Shown: positions 9,808 to 21,176 of the stretch, in pieces | How the letters are laid out: each line of letters opens with the position of its first letter | Position numbering within the stretch: position 1 is the stretch's first letter | Source: Kurthia senegalensis | GTDB taxonomy: Bacteria > Bacillota > Bacilli > Bacillales_A > Planococcaceae | Length of the DNA: 64,000 nt | Assembly: GCF_000285595.1 (NCBI RefSeq) | Contig: NZ_HE611065.1 | Location: forward strand, 303,688-367,687 | Reading direction: 5' to 3' | The notes under the pieces: model-generated | Seen by the model: the letters and a program-made list of their open reading frames with translations, nothing else | What the model was told of the DNA's origin: nothing | Database searches by the model: none | Made by a program: the position numbers and the translations under genes

Positions 9808-11325
9808 TTAAGCTTCTTTTTTAGGAAGTAAAACACGCATCGTCGTTCCGATGCCTACTTCACTTTCCACTTGAATTTTGCCGTGATGAATTTCGATTAA
9901 ATGCTTCACGATTGCGAGTCCTAATCCAGTACCTCCTGAATTTCTACTACGCGCACGGTCTACACGGTAAAACCGTTCAAACACACGTGGAATTTCTTCT
10001 TTCGCAAGACCAATCCCTTCGTCTCGCACTTCAAGCACCCCGTACTTATCTGTTTCAGACAAAGCGAGCGTTACTGTCGTTCCTTCTGGCGAATAATTGA
10101 TTGCATTAAACAATAAGTTCACAATGACTTGCATTAAACGATTGGCATCTCCTAATACGATCACTTCGGACGATGCTTCAATACGAAGTTGCATTTGTTT
10201 TTCTTCTAATTTTTGTGAAGACATTTCACGAGCTTGCGTCACTAAATCATTTAATTTCGTCGGTAATACGTCTAATTGGAACCCATGTTTTTCGAGTTTC
10301 GACAGTTCGAGTAATTCATTTACTAACATTTGAATACGATTGCTCTCTTTGTTCATAATTTCTAAAAACGTTAGAAGTGTATCTTCTTCTTTATAAGCAC
10401 CATCTAATAACGTTTCAGAAAAACCTTTAATAGACGTAATCGGCGTTCTTAATTCATGTGATACGTTCGCTACAAAGTCTTTACGTACTTGCTCTAATTT
10501 TTTCAACTCCGTAATGTCATGCATAACGATTACGACACCTAACCAATGACCATGTTCGCCAATAACTGGCGCCCCGTACACTTCAACGTGATGAACTTGA
10601 TGATCAAAAGATAATTGAATTTGCTTACGATACGATTCTTCTGTCATAAAAACATAATCAACAAATTCTTCAAGTTCATTAGGTAACCCTAAATCTCGAA
10701 ATAATTGTGCTGAAACAGTCGCCGCATCTTTTTCAAATAAATCGAGAAACACTTTGTTAACGATAGAAATATCGCCTTCTCGCCCAATCATAATTAATGC
10801 GCTGCCCATATTTTCAATTAACGTTTTTAATCGTTCTTGTTCAATTTCACGCGTCACAATCATTTCTTGTAAATTACGCGCAAGCACATTTACTGAACTG
10901 CTTAAAGAAATCGTCGATACGTCATTCGATTCGAATGCCCTCGCTCTATAATTCCCTTTCGCTAATTCAAGCGCCGTATGCGTCACATGGTCTACAGAAG
11001 ACGTCACATTATGTAAAATGCGATCTGTGACGAACAGTAAAATAAGCCAAGACGTAATAAAAATACCAATATAAACAACCCAAAAATAAAACGTCAGCTC
11101 TGACGACACGTCCATTTTTTCAATCAACTTCGTTAATTGCTCTTTTCCAGCGTCATTCAATTCATTTCCTTGAATCATCGCTTCTAGTTGTTGATTTATT
11201 TTCTTTTCAAATTGTGTCGTCGTATAAATAGGTAAAAGCTGCCCGACGACAAAAGCTAGACTCGCTAACACCGTCGCATATAAAATACCAAAAGTCGTCA
11301 ATAAACGAATACGCATCGACTTCAT
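9808..11325 (-). CDS. phoR: Phosphate-regulon sensor histidine kinase PhoR
   Basis: This membrane sensor kinase pairs with PhoP. The layout is TM1 (about 7-30), a short extracellular segment (about 31-77), TM2 (about 78-101), HAMP, PAS (about 160-260), then HisKA with FVANVSHELRTPITSIKGF and an ATPase domain with DEGIGLAKEEIPRVFERFY and GGTGLGLAIVKHL. At 505 residues it is shorter than B. subtilis PhoR (579) because the extracellular domain is reduced to about 45 residues. Its start overlaps the phoP stop by one base, so translation is coupled. Confidence 0.88.
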   Translation of the reverse strand: MKSMRIRLLTTFGILYATVLASLAFVVGQLLPIYTTTQFEKKINQQLEAMIQGNELNDAGKEQLTKLIEKMDVSSELTFYFWVVYIGIFITSWLILLFVTDRILHNVTSSVDHVTHTALELAKGNYRARAFESNDVSTISLSSSVNVLARNLQEMIVTREIEQERLKTLIENMGSALIMIGREGDISIVNKVFLDLFEKDAATVSAQLFRDLGLPNELEEFVDYVFMTEESYRKQIQLSFDHQVHHVEVYGAPVIGEHGHWLGVVIVMHDITELKKLEQVRKDFVANVSHELRTPITSIKGFSETLLDGAYKEEDTLLTFLEIMNKESNRIQMLVNELLELSKLEKHGFQLDVLPTKLNDLVTQAREMSSQKLEEKQMQLRIEASSEVIVLGDANRLMQVIVNLLFNAINYSPEGTTVTLALSETDKYGVLEVRDEGIGLAKEEIPRVFERFYRVDRARSRNSGGTGLGLAIVKHLIEIHHGKIQVESEVGIGTTMRVLLPKKEA

Positions 11326-12032
11326 TACACTTTTGGCTCCTCAAATTTATACCCTAAACCACGAATCGTTTTAATAAATTTCGGTTTACGACTATTCTCT
11401 TCTATTTGATCACGTAGATGACTAATATGAACGTCCACAATACGCGTATCTCCTGCAAAATCATAATGCCATACAGCACTTAAAAGTTGATCGCGTGTCA
11501 GTACACGATTTTTATTTTCTAATAAGTAGACGAGTAGTTCAAATTCTTTCGGTGTAAATTCGAGTACTTTATTTTCAAACATTGCTTCAAAACGATCTGG
11601 ATAAACGACTAAATCACCAATATGATAAATTTTCTCTCCATCTTGGTCAGATGCTTTTTCTAACGTTTTCGCACGACGTAATACAGCTTTCACACGCGCA
11701 ACGACTTCTCTTGGGCTAAAAGGCTTCGTCATATAATCATCTGCACCTAGTTCTAATCCGAGTACTTTATCAAATTCGTCGTCTTTTGCTGTTAGCATAA
11801 TAATCGGAATATCGATTTTTTGAATACGTAGTTCTTTACAAACTTCCATACCATCTAATTTTGGCAACATCAAATCAAGCATAATTAAATTCGGCTTTTC
11901 AGTAATCGCTACGTCTAATCCTTCTTGCCCATCATATGCTTGCAACACTTCAAAACCAGCTTGTTTTAAATTGTATTGTAATAACGTTGAAATCGACACT
12001 TCATCTTCTATAACTAAAATTTTATTTGACAT
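11325..12032 (-). CDS. phoP: Phosphate-regulon response regulator PhoP
   Basis: PhoP is an OmpR-family DNA-binding regulator. The receiver domain has the acidic pair IEDE, phospho-acceptor LIMLDLMLPKLDG, and K at LGADDYMTKPFSP. The C-terminal winged helix contains TPKEFELLVYLLE and TIRGLGYKFE. The frame is open to 12047, but the ATG at 12030-12032 (MSNKILVIEDE) has GGAGGG six bases upstream and is the likely start. It sits in the citZ-icd ... phoP-phoR ... polA order of B. subtilis. Confidence 0.93.
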   Translation of the reverse strand: MSNKILVIEDEVSISTLLQYNLKQAGFEVLQAYDGQEGLDVAITEKPNLIMLDLMLPKLDGMEVCKELRIQKIDIPIIMLTAKDDEFDKVLGLELGADDYMTKPFSPREVVARVKAVLRRAKTLEKASDQDGEKIYHIGDLVVYPDRFEAMFENKVLEFTPKEFELLVYLLENKNRVLTRDQLLSAVWHYDFAGDTRIVDVHISHLRDQIEENSRKPKFIKTIRGLGYKFEEPKV

Positions 12033-12081
12033 CTTTTTTCCCTCCATAAATGTTCATTTGAAACCCCCATCTCAAATTCAC

Positions 12082-12522
12082 TCATTTAGGTGGTATAGCA
12101 ATAACTGTTCCCGAAATAACGAGTTCATCTGTAGAAAGATTGCGCCCTTCTACATGAATCGTTACACCGTGAATCGATTCTCGTTTATCAATAACACGTA
12201 AAACGATATGTATCGTTTCATAATGATGAACGACAGAAGGAAATTGTAATGTCAATTCCCGAATATGAGAACCTGCACCAGGTAAATATTTCGAAACGGT
12301 TGATGTCACCATTCCAGAGAGCATAATTGTCGGTACGATTGGTCTTTCAAATTCTGTTTGTTTCGCGTAATCATGTTGAATAAATAATGGATTATTATCA
12401 TTCGTTAACCCTAAATAAAGAAGCAATTGACGGTCTTCAATCTTTTCCGTTATTTGAATTGAATCCCCAACGTCTATTTCTTCAAAGGTTTTGCCTGTTC
12501 GACTGTTTTTTCCGACTTGCAC
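12082..12522 (-). CDS. MaoC-like hotdog dehydratase family protein
   Basis: A 146-residue protein with a MaoC-type hotdog fold. TFEEIDVGDSIQITEKI and YLGLTNDNNPLFIQHDYA carry the N-x-x-P-x-H-type segment used by R-hydratases (NNPLFIQHDYA). RPIVPTIMLSGMVTSTVSKYLPG forms the central helix. Such proteins hydrate enoyl-thioesters, but no substrate can be read here. In B. subtilis mdh follows icd and precedes phoP; here this gene sits in that slot. It is transcribed from its own region, with a terminator between icd and it. Confidence 0.75.
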   Translation of the reverse strand: MQVGKNSRTGKTFEEIDVGDSIQITEKIEDRQLLLYLGLTNDNNPLFIQHDYAKQTEFERPIVPTIMLSGMVTSTVSKYLPGAGSHIRELTLQFPSVVHHYETIHIVLRVIDKRESIHGVTIHVEGRNLSTDELVISGTVIAIPPK

Positions 12523-12681
12523 AGGATCTCCTCCTTCATGCTACTTATGTTAATAGTAGCAATAATCGCTCGAAAAATCGAGAAACTTTCATGAAACAAC
12601 GCAAGAAGTCGAATTTATCATTTCTAATTAAAAAACTGCCCTCACGTAAAAACGTAAAAGCAGTATAAAATAGCAATAAAA

Positions 12682-12710
12682 AAAGAGATGGAGCAATGCT
12701 CCATCTCTTT
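12682..12710 (-). terminator. Terminator after icd
   Basis: Near-perfect 14-bp arms (AAAGAGATGGAGCA and complement) meet with a one-base loop. It lies 12 bases downstream of the icd stop. Confidence 0.85.
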
Positions 12711-12721
12711 TATATTAGAAA

Positions 12722-13985
12722 TTAAAGGTTTTTGATTAATTCGTCAGCGAACTCAGAACATTTAACTTCAGTAGCGCCATCCATTAGACGAGCAAAGTCG
12801 TAAGTTACAACTTTAGAAGCAATTGTTTTTTCAACTGATGCAGTGATTGCGTCAGCTGCTTCTTGCCAGCCTAAATGTTCAAGCATTAATACGCCTGAAA
12901 GTAATACTGATGATGGGTTTACTTTATCTTGACCAGCATATTTTGGAGCAGTACCGTGAGTAGCTTCAAAGATAGCGTGACCAGTTACATAGTTAATGTT
13001 AGCGCCTGGTGCGATACCAATACCACCAACTTGTGCAGCTAATGCATCAGAGATATAGTCACCGTTTAAGTTCATTGTAGCAACTACATCGAACTCTTTA
13101 GGACGAGTTAAGATTTGTTGTAAGAAGATATCAGCGATAGAATCTTTAACTAAGATTTTGCCTGCTTCAATTGCTTCAGCTTGTGCTTTATCAGCAGCTT
13201 CTTTACCTTCAGCTTCAACGATTGCATCGTATTGAGCCCAAGTGAATACTTTATCGCCGAATTCGTTAGCAGCTAAATCGTAACCCCATTGTTTGAATCC
13301 ACCTTCAGTGAATTTCATGATGTTACCTTTGTGTACTAAAGTAACAGTTGGTTTGTTGTTATCGATTGCATAGTTGATAGCAGCGCGTACTAGACGTTCT
13401 GTACCTTCTTTAGAAACTGGTTTAATACCTAAACCTGAAGTTTCTGGGAAACGGATTTTGTTAACACCTAGTTCAGTTTGTAAGAAGTTTAATAATTTCT
13501 TTTGTTCGTCTGAACCGGCTTTGTATTCGATACCAGCGTAGATATCTTCAGTGTTTTCACGGAAGATAACCATGTCTACATCTTCAGGTTTTTTTAACTG
13601 GAGACGGTACGCCTTCGAAGTGACGTACAGGACGTAAACATACATAAAGATCAAGAGTTTGACGTAATGCTACGTTTAATGAACGGATACCGCCACCGAT
13701 TGGAGTTGTAAGAGGACCTTTGATTGCGATAAGGTATTCATTGATTTTGTCTAAAGTTTCTTGTGGTAACCATTCGCCAGTTTGATCGAATGCTTTTTGA
13801 CCAGCTAAAACTTCTAACCATTCAATTGATTTTTCACCATTGTAAGCTTTTTTAACAGCTGCGTCGATTACGCGTGAAGCTGCGTTCCAGATATCAGGAC
13901 CGATACCGTCACCGATGATGAATGGGATTGTTGCATTATTTGGTACGTTTAACACACCATTGTTTTCCATAGTAATTTTTGCCAT
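12722..13985 (-). pseudogene. icd: Isocitrate dehydrogenase (NADP), broken by one frameshift
   Basis: Icd oxidises isocitrate to 2-oxoglutarate in the TCA cycle. The first part (from ATG 13985, preceded by AGGAGG) contains [18 protein letters not shown] and stops after GVPSPVKKT. The second frame resumes with [20 protein letters not shown] and runs to the normal C-terminus. At 13589-13595 there are seven T (A on the coding strand); six give [10 protein letters not shown]. The restored protein has 420 residues, the family length. A sequencing insertion is likely, although transcript slippage on A7 could also produce some intact enzyme. It is downstream of citZ, as in the citZ-icd operon. Confidence 0.95.
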
Positions 13986-14115
13986 GTAAATTTGCGCCTC
14001 CTAATAATCATACTCATAGGCTTGATTCATATAGAACCAAGCCCAATGATACTAACATTATATCATACAGTTGCTGTTGAAGCATTTCGTATTTAAGCGG
14101 GAATTCGCTCAGTTA

Positions 14116-15234
14116 TTAGCGTTCTTCAACTGCAACGTATTTTTGTAAACCAGCAGGTCCTACGTACTCAGCACGTGGACGGATTAAACGGTTGTTTGCA
14201 TATTGTTCTAAAATGTGTGCAGACCAACCAGCAGTACGTGATACTGCGAATACTGGTGTGAATAAATCATGTTCGATTCCTAATGAATCGTAAACTGATG
14301 CTGAGAAGAAATCAACGTTAGCTGGTAAGTGTTTTTGTTCCCAAATCATATCATGAATTTTAACTGACATATCGTAAAGTTCTGGTTTACCAGTTAATTT
14401 AGTAAGTTTTTCAGACATTTTACGTAAGTGTGGGGCACGAGGGTCACCAGAACGGTATACGCGGTGGCCGAATCCCATGATTTTAACTTTGTTGTCTAAT
14501 TTATTTTGAATGTAAGATTCAACGTTGTCTACTGAACCAATTTCAGATAACATTTTCATAACTTGTTCGTTTGCGCCACCGTGTAAAGGACCTTTTAATG
14601 CGCCGATTGCAGCAGTAATACCTGAGTAAATATCAGATAAAGTAGCTACACATACACGTGCAGTGAATGTAGATGCATTTAATTCGTGGTCAGCATGAAG
14701 AACTAAAGCTTTGTTGAAAGCTTCGATTTCGATTGCTTCTGGTTCAGTACCTTTTAGCATATATAAGAAGTTAGCTGCGTAGCTAAGTTCTTTTTTAGGT
14801 GCAATAGGTTCTTGACCATTACGTACACGAGCAAAAGTAGTAACAACTGTACCAATTTTAGCTTGTAGACGGATTGCTTTACGGTAGTTAGCTTTTTCTT
14901 CCATAACGTCTGCTTCGTCATCGAAAGTTCCTAACATTGAGATTGCTGTACGTAGAGCAGCCATTGGATGCACTTGATCAAGTGGCATTGATTTGAATAA
15001 TTCAACGATTGCAGCTGGAATTTCCATGTTATCTGCTAATTGTTGTTTTAATTCTGCTAATTCTTGAGCATTTGGAAGACGAGTGTTCCAAAGTAAGAAT
15101 ACCACTTCTTCAAATGATGCGTTTTCTGCTAAATCGTCGATAGAGTAACCTACATAAGTTAATTTGTCATCGATAATTGAGCTTACTTTTGTTTCTGCTG
15201 CTACGATACCTTCTAAACCTTTTGTTGATGCCAT
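14116..15234 (-). CDS. citZ: Citrate synthase
   Basis: CitZ condenses acetyl-CoA and oxaloacetate. The sequence carries the catalytic residues in LHADHELNASTFTARV, GPLHGGANEQVM, MGFGHRVYRSGDPRA and the C-terminal RPRAEYVGP. The open frame begins at 15255, but the ATG at 15232-15234 (MASTKGLEGIVAAE) has AGGAG ten bases upstream and fits the family start, giving 372 residues. It is followed by icd without an obvious terminator. Confidence 0.96.
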   Translation of the reverse strand: MASTKGLEGIVAAETKVSSIIDDKLTYVGYSIDDLAENASFEEVVFLLWNTRLPNAQELAELKQQLADNMEIPAAIVELFKSMPLDQVHPMAALRTAISMLGTFDDEADVMEEKANYRKAIRLQAKIGTVVTTFARVRNGQEPIAPKKELSYAANFLYMLKGTEPEAIEIEAFNKALVLHADHELNASTFTARVCVATLSDIYSGITAAIGALKGPLHGGANEQVMKMLSEIGSVDNVESYIQNKLDNKVKIMGFGHRVYRSGDPRAPHLRKMSEKLTKLTGKPELYDMSVKIHDMIWEQKHLPANVDFFSASVYDSLGIEHDLFTPVFAVSRTAGWSAHILEQYANNRLIRPRAEYVGPAGLQKYVAVEER

Positions 15235-15327
15235 AGTAATATCGCTCCTATTCATATCATAAGTATTTGTAATAAATTTCCCATTTTAGAGAAATTCATC
15301 ACCCCAAAAAATTATATGATTCTATAA

Positions 15328-15341
15328 GTAAATCGCTTACA
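15328..15341 (-). promoter_or_regulatory. Possible cre (CcpA) site upstream of citZ
   Basis: The minus strand reads TGTAAGCGATTTAC, which fits the cre consensus TGWNANCGNTNWCA except in its last two positions and has GTAA/TTAC symmetry. B. subtilis citZ is subject to CcpA repression, and ccpA is in this window. This is a weak match from eye inspection only. Confidence 0.3.
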
Positions 15342-15640
15342 TGAATTATTATAATCAATTTTGACGGCTTTGTGAATTAAAAGCATTCATTTAATAAGAA
15401 CTACGTTTTTAATAGAAAATAAAAAACATTAAATACAAAATTTCCACAATTTCAACAAGACTTTTTATTTCATTTTTCATAATTATCTCATTTACTTACT
15501 TTTTTTGGATTTTATTTATCATTTCAGTTGAGAAGGTCAGACTTCTAATAAAAGAAATAATTTGCTAGTATGTTAAACTTTTCGCTCGATATAACTTATT
15601 AATTCTCTTACAACTAAACTATTTCGCATAAAAAGAAACC

Positions 15641-15680
15641 AAAAGCGAATTCCCAATCGAAATCGGAATTCGCTTTTTTT
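15641..15680. terminator. Terminator after pyk (hairpin works on either strand)
   Basis: Arms AAAAGCGAATTCC and its complement (15641-15653, 15665-15677) form the hairpin. The strongest T-run is on the plus strand, but no plus-strand gene ends here, so the likely user is pyk on the minus strand. Confidence 0.7.
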
Positions 15681-15697
15681 ATATAATATTTCACTTC

Positions 15698-17455
15698 TTA
15701 TAGAATGCTTGAATAACCGTAATAAATAACCCCGGATGTCGCATCCATTGAAATTTCTTGACCTTGTTCAATTAATTTCGTTGCATCTTTCACCCCAACA
15801 ATTACCGGAATTCCTAAAGATAAACCGACAACTGCTGCATGAGATGTTAGACCGCCTTCTTCTGTAATAAGGCCTGCACATTTTTCGACTGCTGGCATCA
15901 TGTCACGATCTGAGCCCACTGTTACAATAATACGACCTGTCGCATCTGTTGCTAATGCTTCTTCTGCATTTTTCACGACTAGCGCTTGACCGTTCGTAGC
16001 TGCTCGACCGATTCCTTGACCTTTCGTCAACATATCACCAATGACATGTACTTTCATTAAGTTTGTCGTACCCGCTTCCCCTACTGGTACGCCGGCTGTA
16101 ATGACAACTAAATCACCGTACTTAACACAATTACTTTCCAATGCTTTTTGTACAGCAAGTTCTAGTACTTCATCTGTCGCTGTTACTTTCGGTGCCGTAA
16201 TCGGATTCACACCCCAAACAAGTGTTAGTTGACGACTCGTAACTTCTGAAGAAGTAACAGCAACGACTGGTACTCCTGGGCGATATTTAGCAATCGCACG
16301 TGCCGTTGCACCACTTTCAGTAGGAGCTAAAATAGCTGAAACTTGTAAGTTTAATGATGTGTAAGCAACAGATTGTGCAATCGCTTCTGTCATCGTAACA
16401 CCTTGTTGTTTACTACGTGCACGAACGATTTCTTTATGATTTAATGTGTCCTCAATACGAGAAGCAATTTTATGCATTGTTTGAACTGCTTCTACCGGAT
16501 ACAAGCCAGCAGCTGTTTCACCTGAAAGCATAATAGCATCCGTACCATCTAAAATAGCATTCGCTACATCACTTGCTTCTGCACGAGTTGGACGAGGATT
16601 GCGTTGCATAGAATCTAACATTTGAGTAGCTGTAATAACTGGTTTCCCCAATTTATTACATTTATGAATTAAATTTTTTTGTACGACTGGCACTTCTTCA
16701 GCTGGAATTTCAACACCTAAATCACCACGAGCGACCATTAATCCATCTGAAACTTGTAAAATTTCATTGATATTATCGACGCCCTCTTGGTTTTCGATTT
16801 TTGGAATGATGCGAATTTCTGCATGATGGTTTTCAAGTAGTTGACGAATTTCTAATACGTCTGACGCACGGCGCACGAATGAAGCCGCAATAAAATCGAC
16901 CCCTTGTTCGATACCGAATTCAATATCAGAAGCATCTTTTTCTGTAATACCTGGAAGTTGTACAGATACACCAGGGACGTTTACACCTTTTTTATTTTTC
17001 AATGTACCCGCATTTTCTACAACCGTATGAATTAATCCTTTGTCTGTTTCTTTACCTGTAACGTGTAATTCAATCAAACCGTCATCTAATAAAATAACTG
17101 AACCTTCTTCAACGTCTTCAATTAATTTTTCATACGTAATTGAAAAGACTTCTGTCGTTCCAAGAACTTCCGTCATCGAAATATCGATTTTTTGACCTGT
17201 TACTAAATCAATCGCATCGTTTTCCATATTGTGCGTACGGATTTCAGGACCTTTCGTATCAAGCAAAATGCCGACGATTTTCCCTGTTTCTTTCGCTGCT
17301 TTACGAATCGCTTCGATACGAACAGCGTGTTCTTCATGAGAACCGTGTGAAAAGTTTAAACGAGCAACATTCATACCCGATTCAATTAATTTAACTAACG
17401 TTTCGTGGGATTCACTAGCTGGCCCAATCGTACATACAATTTTTGTTTTTCTCAT
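15698..17455 (-). CDS. pyk: Pyruvate kinase
   Basis: Pyk converts PEP and ADP to pyruvate and ATP. The barrel shows [20 protein letters not shown], the signature [14 protein letters not shown], and [27 protein letters not shown] and [18 protein letters not shown] form the extra C-terminal PEP-utiliser-like domain (about 475-585) typical of Bacillus pyruvate kinases. The open frame reaches a GTG at 17464, but ATG 17455 ([12 protein letters not shown]) is better spaced from GGGAG. It follows pfkA by 22 bases; the two are an operon. Confidence 0.97.
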   Translation of the reverse strand: MRKTKIVCTIGPASESHETLVKLIESGMNVARLNFSHGSHEEHAVRIEAIRKAAKETGKIVGILLDTKGPEIRTHNMENDAIDLVTGQKIDISMTEVLGTTEVFSITYEKLIEDVEEGSVILLDDGLIELHVTGKETDKGLIHTVVENAGTLKNKKGVNVPGVSVQLPGITEKDASDIEFGIEQGVDFIAASFVRRASDVLEIRQLLENHHAEIRIIPKIENQEGVDNINEILQVSDGLMVARGDLGVEIPAEEVPVVQKNLIHKCNKLGKPVITATQMLDSMQRNPRPTRAEASDVANAILDGTDAIMLSGETAAGLYPVEAVQTMHKIASRIEDTLNHKEIVRARSKQQGVTMTEAIAQSVAYTSLNLQVSAILAPTESGATARAIAKYRPGVPVVAVTSSEVTSRQLTLVWGVNPITAPKVTATDEVLELAVQKALESNCVKYGDLVVITAGVPVGEAGTTNLMKVHVIGDMLTKGQGIGRAATNGQALVVKNAEEALATDATGRIIVTVGSDRDMMPAVEKCAGLITEEGGLTSHAAVVGLSLGIPVIVGVKDATKLIEQGQEISMDATSGVIYYGYSSIL

Positions 17456-17477
17456 TCGTTGCACACTCCCATATTAA

Positions 17478-18536
<1,059 letters not shown>

Positions 18537-18624
18537 TTATCAACTATTACATGCATCCGTTGAAAGAAGTCTAACATCTCTTTCTATTTTCTATCATAAC
18601 GATTTTTTCTCGATTTGGAAACGA

Positions 18625-19578
18625 TTATTGTGCGAAAACACCAATTTTACGATACTTTTCATACCGTTGCTCAATCAATTGTTCGACAGATAAATCGTTT
18701 AATTCAGCAAGAGATTGAACGAGTGTAGCTTTTAATCGTTTCGCTTGTTGCTCTGGGTCTTTTTGAGCCCCACCGAGCAACTCTTCAATAATAGAATCAA
18801 TAATATTCATTTCTAATAAATCTGGAGCGGTAATACGCATCGCTTCCGCTGCTTGTTGTGCTTTCGTCGCATCTTTCCAAAGAATAGATGCCGCGCCTTC
18901 CGGTGAAATAACAGAGAAAGTAGAATTTGAAAGCATATGCAAATGATTCGCTACGCCAAGTGCTAATGCCCCACCACTACCGCCTTCGCCAATTACGACA
19001 CTAATCACAGGTACTTTTAAGCCTGCCATCTCGACTAAATTACGTGCAATCGCTTCGCTTTGACCACGTTTTTCCGCTTCTCCACCTGGATAAGCACCTT
19101 TCGTATCGATAAAGCAAATAATTGGACGATTAAATTTTTCGGCTTGTTTCATTAGACGTAACGCTTTTCGATACCCTTCTGGATGAGGCATACCGAAATT
19201 ACGTAACACATTCTCTTTCGTATCACGACCACGTTGATGACCAATGATTGTAACAGGTTGTCCTTCAAAAGAAGCAATACCTGAAACGATTGCGGCATCA
19301 TCCCCAAAATGACGGTCGCCGTGTAACTCGATAAAATCATCAAATATATATGAAACGTAATCAAGCGTTGTTGGACGTTCTGCTAAACGGGCAATTTGTA
19401 CGCGATCCCACGGTTTTAAGTTCGTATAGACGTCTACTTCTAATTGTGCGAGACGGCTTTCTAACGTACTAATTTCTTCTGTGAAATCTAAATTTTCCGT
19501 CGTCGTTAATTTTTTTAACTCTTCAATTTTCATACGAAGATCTACGAGTGGTTTTTCAAAAGGTAATCGTTTAGACAT
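18625..19578 (-). CDS. accA: Acetyl-CoA carboxylase carboxyltransferase alpha subunit
   Basis: With AccD it transfers the carboxyl group from biotin to acetyl-CoA, the first step of fatty acid synthesis. Motifs: [20 protein letters not shown] segment ([16 protein letters not shown]), [36 protein letters not shown], and [15 protein letters not shown] (oxyanion region). The frame opens at 19596, but ATG 19578 ([10 protein letters not shown]) has GGAGGGG six bases upstream. Its start overlaps the end of accD by 8 bases, indicating coupled translation. Confidence 0.97.
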   Translation of the reverse strand: MSKRLPFEKPLVDLRMKIEELKKLTTTENLDFTEEISTLESRLAQLEVDVYTNLKPWDRVQIARLAERPTTLDYVSYIFDDFIELHGDRHFGDDAAIVSGIASFEGQPVTIIGHQRGRDTKENVLRNFGMPHPEGYRKALRLMKQAEKFNRPIICFIDTKGAYPGGEAEKRGQSEAIARNLVEMAGLKVPVISVVIGEGGSGGALALGVANHLHMLSNSTFSVISPEGAASILWKDATKAQQAAEAMRITAPDLLEMNIIDSIIEELLGGAQKDPEQQAKRLKATLVQSLAELNDLSVEQLIEQRYEKYRKIGVFAQ

Positions 19579-20434
19579 GTTGCACCCCTCCATCATGTAA
19601 CTTCACAATTGTCGCTAATGTTTGGCGCATTTTCGTACGCTCCACAATTGCATCTAATTGACCGTGATCTAATAAAAATTCAGCGGTTTGAAAATCATCC
19701 GGTAATTTTTCCCGTACGGTTTGTTCGATCACTCGACGTCCCGCAAAGCCGATAAGTGCTTGTGGTTCAGCAATATTATAGTCGCCTACAGAAGCAAAAC
19801 TTGCCGAAACACCGCCTGTCGTCGGATGTGTCATAACCGAAATAAACAATAACCCTTTCGAAGCATGTCGTTCTAAAGCTACACTCGTCTTCGCCATTTG
19901 CATAAGTGAAATAACGCCTTCTTGCATACGAGCGCCACCACTTGCTGTGAAAATAATAAATGGTACACGCAGTTCCGTTGCTTTTTCAATGGCACGTGTA
20001 ATTTTTTCCCCAACGACTGAACCCATTGATCCCATACGGAAATGTGCATCCATAATCGCTACGACTACTTTTCGACCTTCTAATAAACCAGTACCTGTTA
20101 GTACCGCTTCTGTTAAATTCGTTTTCTTTTGGTCGGCTAATACTTTATCCGTATAACCGGGGAAGTTAAGAGGATTCAACGTTTGAATTGATTCATCCAT
20201 CGCTTCAAATGACCCTTCATCTAACGTAATAGCCACGCGGTCATAAGCCGTCATTTTATGATGGAAATGACATTTCGGACAAACGCCTAATTCATTATTA
20301 AGTTCTGCTTTCAACATAACGTGTTGACATTTTTCACATTTCACCACATCTTGTTGATGACGTAAATCCTCGTGCTTCATAACAAAGTGTTTTTTCTTTT
20401 TATTTTTTTTATTAAAAATATCTCGAATACTCAT
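19571..20434 (-). CDS. accD: Acetyl-CoA carboxylase carboxyltransferase beta subunit
   Basis: This is the partner of AccA. The N-terminal zinc ribbon has two pairs, CEKCQ and CPKCH (about residues 33-55). The carboxyltransferase core shows [14 protein letters not shown] [20 protein letters not shown] and [12 protein letters not shown]. Its 287 residues are typical. It lies 15 bases downstream of the fadR-like regulator and is translationally coupled to accA. Confidence 0.97.
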   Translation of the reverse strand: MSIRDIFNKKNKKKKHFVMKHEDLRHQQDVVKCEKCQHVMLKAELNNELGVCPKCHFHHKMTAYDRVAITLDEGSFEAMDESIQTLNPLNFPGYTDKVLADQKKTNLTEAVLTGTGLLEGRKVVVAIMDAHFRMGSMGSVVGEKITRAIEKATELRVPFIIFTASGGARMQEGVISLMQMAKTSVALERHASKGLLFISVMTHPTTGGVSASFASVGDYNIAEPQALIGFAGRRVIEQTVREKLPDDFQTAEFLLDHGQLDAIVERTKMRQTLATIVKLHDGGVQHV

Positions 20435-20449
20435 TGTTTCATGGCTCCT

Positions 20450-21082
20450 TTAAAAGGTTTCCAACCACTGTTCATACGCTGCCAAAGCAGCAGTTGGATT
20501 TCCCATCCGTAAGTTGCTTAAAAATTTCTCTAACGATAGTTGCTCCGCATTGGAAGAACGACCTTCATACGGGCGATCCGCAAATTGATTTAAAAGCATC
20601 CAAATTTTTAATACGAGTCGATTGTTAGATGTCACGATTAATTCTCGTACCAAATCTTCTCGTTCAATACCTTCACCTGTTATTACTTTATGTAATAAAC
20701 TTTCCCAAACCGGGAGCTTGCGTAACTGGTCCTCAACGGCAACAGCACAAATGGCATCCCGTTCAAATATTTGCTGTGTTTCAATAACGTGATCCAAATC
20801 CCCTTCAGCTGGCAATATAAATTTTGCAAGCATTTGTACGAGTTGATGGTTTCGATAATCCGATAAATACGTACCTCCACCATGCTTCGTTTGAATAAGC
20901 CCGAGTAACTCCATACTCCGTAATGCTTCTCGCACAGAAGAACGTCCTACTTCTAGTCGTTCCGCTAACATACGTTCTGAAGGTAATTTACCACCTGGTT
21001 TTATTCCCTCATCTTGTATGATTTGTTGCAAGTCATTCACAATTTCTATAAACACCTTTGATTTCGGTTGATTTGTTGACAT
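20450..21082 (-). CDS. GntR-family (FadR subfamily) transcriptional regulator
   Basis: The N-terminal winged helix-turn-helix (about 8-75) contains KLPSERMLAERLEVGRSSVREALRSME, a standard GntR signature. The C-terminal part is FCD-like (about 95-205), a ligand-binding helical domain that in relatives senses acyl-CoA or organic acids. It is the first gene of a unit with accDA (15-base gap). A perfect FadR-type palindrome lies between its likely promoter and its start, so it probably represses itself and accDA. In B. subtilis the malic enzyme gene ytsJ lies at this site instead. The ligand cannot be read from sequence. Confidence 0.88.
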   Translation of the reverse strand: MSTNQPKSKVFIEIVNDLQQIIQDEGIKPGGKLPSERMLAERLEVGRSSVREALRSMELLGLIQTKHGGGTYLSDYRNHQLVQMLAKFILPAEGDLDHVIETQQIFERDAICAVAVEDQLRKLPVWESLLHKVITGEGIEREDLVRELIVTSNNRLVLKIWMLLNQFADRPYEGRSSNAEQLSLEKFLSNLRMGNPTAALAAYEQWLETF

Positions 21083-21110
21083 AAACCTCTCTCCTTAGCA
21101 AAAAGCTAAC

Positions 21111-21131
21111 AAAAGTGGTCTGACCACTTTT
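21111..21131. promoter_or_regulatory. FadR/GntR-type operator
   Basis: The arm AAAAGTGGTC and its exact reverse complement are separated by a single T. The core TGGTC-T-GACCA fits the FadR-subfamily consensus TGGTNNNACCA. It is placed just downstream of a candidate -10, i.e. over the transcription start of the regulator-accDA unit. Confidence 0.8.
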
Positions 21132-21135
21132 CATT

Positions 21136-21164
21136 AGCATACATAATTTCAAACGATTCGTAAA
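21136..21164 (-). promoter_or_regulatory. Candidate promoter of fadR-like-accDA
   Basis: On the minus strand TTTACG (21159-21164) and TATGCT (21136-21141) are spaced by 17 bases, with the operator starting 4 bases after the -10. Confidence 0.5.
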
Positions 21165-21176
21165 GTAAAAAAGATA

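Larger units (their letters stand above)
15235..15697 (-). other. Intergenic region between pyk and citZ
   Basis: About 460 bases with no credible gene. It holds the pyk terminator (15641-15680), a long AT-rich stretch, and the citZ upstream region with one possible cre site. I could not assign a clear -35/-10 pair for citZ. Confidence 0.6.

Noticed and set aside
13584..13660. Programmed frameshift in icd
   Set aside because: No frameshift-stimulating structure or known precedent for icd; five other genes show the same type of homopolymer change, so error is simpler.
14028..14055. GGCTTG/CAAGCC repeat between citZ and icd as a terminator
   Set aside because: Only six pairs with a long loop and no T-run; citZ and icd are more likely transcribed together.
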